Assembly: GCF_000003605.2 (NCBI RefSeq)
Contig: NW_003137329.1
Coordinates: forward strand, 385,399-449,398
Length of the DNA: 64,000 nt
Reading direction: 5' to 3'
Origin: Saccoglossus kowalevskii
Lineage: Eukaryota > Hemichordata > Enteropneusta > Harrimaniidae
Shown piece by piece: positions 60,462-64,000 of the stretch. Numbering within the stretch: the stretch's first letter is position 1; every line of letters starts with the position of its first letter. Below the pieces are notes generated by a model. The model was not told where the DNA came from and did not search any database. It saw nothing but the letters and a program-made list of their open reading frames with translations. The position numbers and the translations under genes were made by a program.

Positions 60462-63400
60462 CACTTTTCTGAAATCGTCGGATATTGATGTGAACGACGT
60501 TCGCAAAAGTCAAGTATCGGCCATCGACGTTATCACTGAAGAACTTCACTACAGCCAGTTTTTTGTGAAGTACATGCTACCAAATCAGCCATGTTTATTT
60601 GGTTCACAGGTAACCTCTTGTTGGAAAAGTGTTAAAGATTGGGTTACGGAAGAGGGGAGACCAAATTTTAAGTTTCTGCAAGACCGTTTTGGTGAGTAAT
60701 TTTGTGTATTGCAGAGCAGTAATGGGTGCTTTCTACACTCCCAAGTCTTTTGTTTGTGTACTGGTCCGGGAGCTGGAAAGACTCACTAGTATTGTGTTAA
60801 ATTACAGCTGTGTACACCGGTATGGGATAGAACACTAACGTTGTCAAACACCTGTGATCCATTCCCTCGTTATGACCAAACGTGTACATTTAAATGGGAT
60901 ATATTTTTTTTTTATTGTCGACCAATAATATTTGCCTGCCCACAAACAAAAAATGCATGACTTCCAATTATATTTTAGAATATGTACAGTGAGAGATTTA
61001 TAAACTGTTGTTTATTTTGTTTGCCAGGCAGAGCTGTGGTGCCAGTTGCTAACTGTGCTGGCAAACATTATGATTCTCAACCCAAAGAAGATATGTTATT
61101 CACAGATTATATAAAATATTGGAAAGATTACATTGATAGTGATTATTCAACTGATAGGAAATGTCTCTACCTCAAGGACTGGCACTTTAACAGGTAATAT
61201 TTACTCCAATTCTGTTGGAAGTAACCAGTATAATTAAACTTATCTTGAAGTTTGAAAAGTAAGAAATGTTACTTCATGGATAGTCAGAATGAATGAATAA
61301 AAAACAGCAGCAGAGTCAGCAGACGATAAGTAAACAAATACATTTTCACTGAAACTACCAAAAATGGAGCCTTCATGTTTTTCTAATTTCTAACGGTCTT
61401 TTAAGAAAATGAAATATAGAAAAGGAGAAAACTACCAACTGATTGCAATGTTGGCTCATGTTGTGATTGTGACCCCATGATACATCAAAAGTTCAATCTG
61501 TGTGCATGGACCAATCAGATTACTGGGATTAAATCTTATAGTATGGAGATATTGAAATTATTACTTATTACGCTGCTATTATACATGGGTAAAAAGTATT
61601 TACAGTCAAACCTGTGTTAGCAACCACATCCATATAAAGACCACCTGCCTATAGTGACCACCTTTTCAGCACTACCCAGTATTTTTACTAATTCACCGTT
61701 AAGATACCAAATACCACCATAGTAATAATAAGCATTCCATTTATTACTCAATTTTGAATTTTCTGAATCAAACTTGTTCGACTTTGATCAAATGAATGTT
61801 TTTTTTTTTTGTCATAGTAACACTCCATTATTTTGTGGACAAATATATCAAATGTATGAGTTGGTGATGAATAAAAAAAATAACTAATCCTCCATATAAA
61901 GACCATTTTGGTAAGGTTTTGTGGGTGGTTACTACTCATAGGTTTCACAGTCTATTATCAATTATTCATCATAAATTTAATTTTGTTTTAAATTTTCAAC
62001 TCAGGGAGTATCCGGGATATACTGCATACAAGACTCCAGTGTATTTCCTGTCGGATTGGTTGAATGAATTCTGGGAAAGTAGAGAAGACCAAATAGATGA
62101 TTACAAATTTGTCTACATGGGACCCAAAGGATCATGGTAAACTTGATTGCTATACTGGAATTTAAGCTGAATCTGGGTTTACCGATACTCTTGCCATTTC
62201 CTTCAAAATATATGTATGGTTATATAAGGACTATGAATGCTTTCACTAAACTCAAAATAAGTAGAAAGAGGGTTTAGAACAATCATACCCACTCACTACA
62301 ATATTCCATGTTATACATGAAATTGAACGTAAGAACAGGACAAACAAAGGTTATTTCCCCATGGTGACGTTAAATGAAACATTGTATAGGATTCAATAAA
62401 TGGGAAAGTATTTTCAAAGTATTTCCATACCTAATAATGTGTTCTACACGTTTGATAATGGTCAATTTAATGAGATAAAGATATCCATATTCCTCTCTGA
62501 AACATTGGCATTTCAACATTAAACTATAAATTCAAATTTGGAATCAAATCATTTGAATTTTGTGGCAAACATTTGTTGCACAGACCAATTTATAGTCAAC
62601 ATTTAACCAACTTTCTTGTGTGAGCTTTGTGGATGAAGTGGGGGAAAATGTTTGGAATGAGCATGGATCTCAGGAAATATTCATGACTACCGGTAAATTA
62701 AGTTACCGATGTGTGTCAACCTAACATGCAGTTTCATCTAGGGCTCGTATAGTGCTTGTCTGTGCGATGAGATTCAAGTTTTCAATACAATTTCAGTAAA
62801 TTAGCTGCAATTTTTTTGTATTTATTGATCAATAGCAAGACATGTCCATGTAACTGCATTTTTGCAAGATGGCTATCAAATTTGCTGCCTAATTTGCAAA
62901 ACAGCTAACTGACATCCAAGCAATGAAAATACAGAAGTATGGCCAACTAATACAACTTACCGTACTATCTAAACAACTTGGGGTATGCCATGTATTTGTA
63001 GGAATTCATCCCACCCTTCACCTTGGACTCAACAATAATATTGCTTCAATGTTTATATTAACTAAACAGAAGTACCGGTAAGAAAAAATGTACAGAAATT
63101 TTGAGTTGAAAGAGTAAATTACTTTGACAATAAATCTGGCGAAAAGTAATTCTCATATTCTCATACAGTTGCATCTTCTAACCCTATGCTATGAATGGTA
63201 TGCCCCAGTTTGGATCAACAAAACATTCCCTCATTCTAGCATATACAAATTGCAAATAAAATTGTGGAGCACAGGTATCTAATTGACACGCATTATAACA
63301 AAAAAACAAAACCTATTCTCCATAATGTTCGTTTCGATAGGACGCCATTCCATGCTGACGTATTCAGGTCATACAGCTGGTCTGCCAATGTCTGTGGGAG

Positions 63401-63608
63401 GAAAAAGTGGCTTTTATTTCCCCCTGGGCAAGAACAGAATCTTAAAGATGTCCATGGCAACCTGGCTTATGATGTCACTTCCCCTGAGATGCATGATGGG
63501 ACAAAGTACCCAAATTATGATAAAGTGTCAGGGATGCTAGAGGTAATACAGGAAGCTGGTGAAGTCATCTTTGTACCAAGTGGATGGTATCATCAAGTTA
63601 TTAATATG
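60430..63608 (+). CDS. JMJD4: JMJD4, JmjC-domain 2-oxoglutarate dioxygenase (3' exons beyond window)
   Basis: Exons 60,430-60,691; 61,028-61,193; 62,005-62,136; 63,341-63,608 join in frame, giving 276 residues. Stretches match vertebrate JMJD4 closely: VVPVANC, PKEDMLFTDYIKYWKDYI, CLYLKDWHF, YFLSDWLNEFW, then FHADVFRSYSWSANVCGRKK and LLFPPGQEQ. The JmjC iron ligands are visible as HAD (in PFHADVF) and the later His in FVPSGWYHQV. JMJD4 hydroxylates a lysine of translation release factor eRF1 using Fe(II) and 2-oxoglutarate. The last visible exon ends at ATG|GTGGGT; the following part (ISINHNW in human) is not found before the window ends, so roughly the last third is missing. The start codon could also be the ATG at 60,436. 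Confidence 0.96.
61602..61951. mobile_element. MITE in JMJD4 intron 2
   Basis: The left end CAGTCAAACCTGTGTTAGCA with CATATAAAGACCACC resembles the inverted right end (ACTGTGAAACC, AACCACC, CATATAAAGACCATTTTGG). This CAGTCAAACCTG...AAAGACCACC pattern is common in small transposons of invertebrate genomes. About 350 bp; interior AT-rich, non-coding. The target duplication is unclear. Confidence 0.7.
62140..63340 (+). other. JMJD4 intron 3
   Basis: A 1.2-kb intron with nothing I recognise. Donor GTAAAC follows TCATG and the acceptor is TTTCGATAG. Confidence 0.8.
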
Positions 63609-64000
63609 GTGGGTACTGCTGAGTTATGTACTCTTCTGTATTTACTGAATGTATTAACAGTTTTTACTCTGTATAGACTTTGCCCAATGACCCATGGGGC
63701 AATCTACAACATGGTATGCAGGGAAAATCCATGTTGTATGACTGCATGCTCATAGAAAACAAAAATGTGCTCATCACAGTCCCTCTATAGATGTCAGTAA
63801 TAAATGGACAGTTACTAATCAACTCTATATCAGGATTAGTAACGTAAGTTTCCTTCACTGTAACTGCCATTTCAAACACAAAATCCCAGTCATAATGTTG
63901 TCATCATCAAAATCTATAAAGTCACTGCATACTTTCCGTGGCATGGTTTCAATGTTTTGGATATAAAGAAATCACGAACGATGCACTAAGCATGCATTCA
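63609..64000 (+). other. Start of JMJD4 intron 4
   Basis: Begins with donor GTGGGT. No sequence for the next conserved JMJD4 segment is present up to the window edge. Confidence 0.75.

Noticed and set aside
1-64000. CRISPR array, operons or bacterial elements
   Set aside because: Spliced genes, LINEs and MITEs show this is animal DNA; no array of spaced identical repeats is present.

Overview
The window reads as AT-rich genomic DNA from an invertebrate animal: short exons with GT-AG introns, many small inverted-repeat transposons, decayed LINEs and microsatellites. The protein families (sea-urchin-egg-lectin/rhamnose-binding domains joined to WSC-like modules) and the very human-like NOP58 and JMJD4 suggest a marine deuterostome, perhaps a hemichordate. 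That clade call is inference. There are two assembly gaps (13,267-13,807 and 59,175-59,376).

Layout. 1-21 kb: mostly non-coding DNA with a LINE reverse-transcriptase scrap (5.1-5.5 kb), a 45-bp tandem repeat (8.3 kb), a 21-bp minisatellite flanking the 5' end of a BEL/Pao-type LTR element beside a gap (12.5-14.1 kb), and a TTTA microsatellite (19.5 kb). 21-25 kb: a three-exon gene for a 104-residue single-pass membrane protein, with a hAT-type MITE and another MITE in its introns. 25-31 kb: nothing recognised. 31-43.7 kb: a tandem array of secreted lectin genes. The copy at 39.9-43.6 kb is intact; the copy at 31.2-35.9 kb is a pseudogene split by a LINE inserted at an exon end; two exon fragments lie between them, with a second LINE scrap and a stray 2A-like peptide sequence. 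43.7-51 kb: intergenic, with a 693-bp TA-flanked inverted-repeat element and a LINE 3' end.

51.2-60.1 kb (minus strand): a complete 14-exon NOP58 gene encoding 558 residues, the core protein of box C/D snoRNPs. Its introns hold four box C/D snoRNAs in two paralogous pairs. One pair carries a 12-nt guide for the 18S site that human SNORD11/SNORD11B methylate (Gm509); those human snoRNAs also sit in NOP58 introns, so host and guest appear to have stayed together. The other pair shares a D' guide that fits a 28S segment. From 60.43 kb on the plus strand runs JMJD4, a JmjC dioxygenase, divergent from NOP58 with about 340 bp between the start codons; its 3' exons lie beyond the window.

The most interesting signals are the snoRNA set inside NOP58, the modular (phase 1-1) exons of the lectin array with a shared in-frame stop before a still-open tail, and the NOP58/JMJD4 divergent promoter with E-box and NRF1-like sites.
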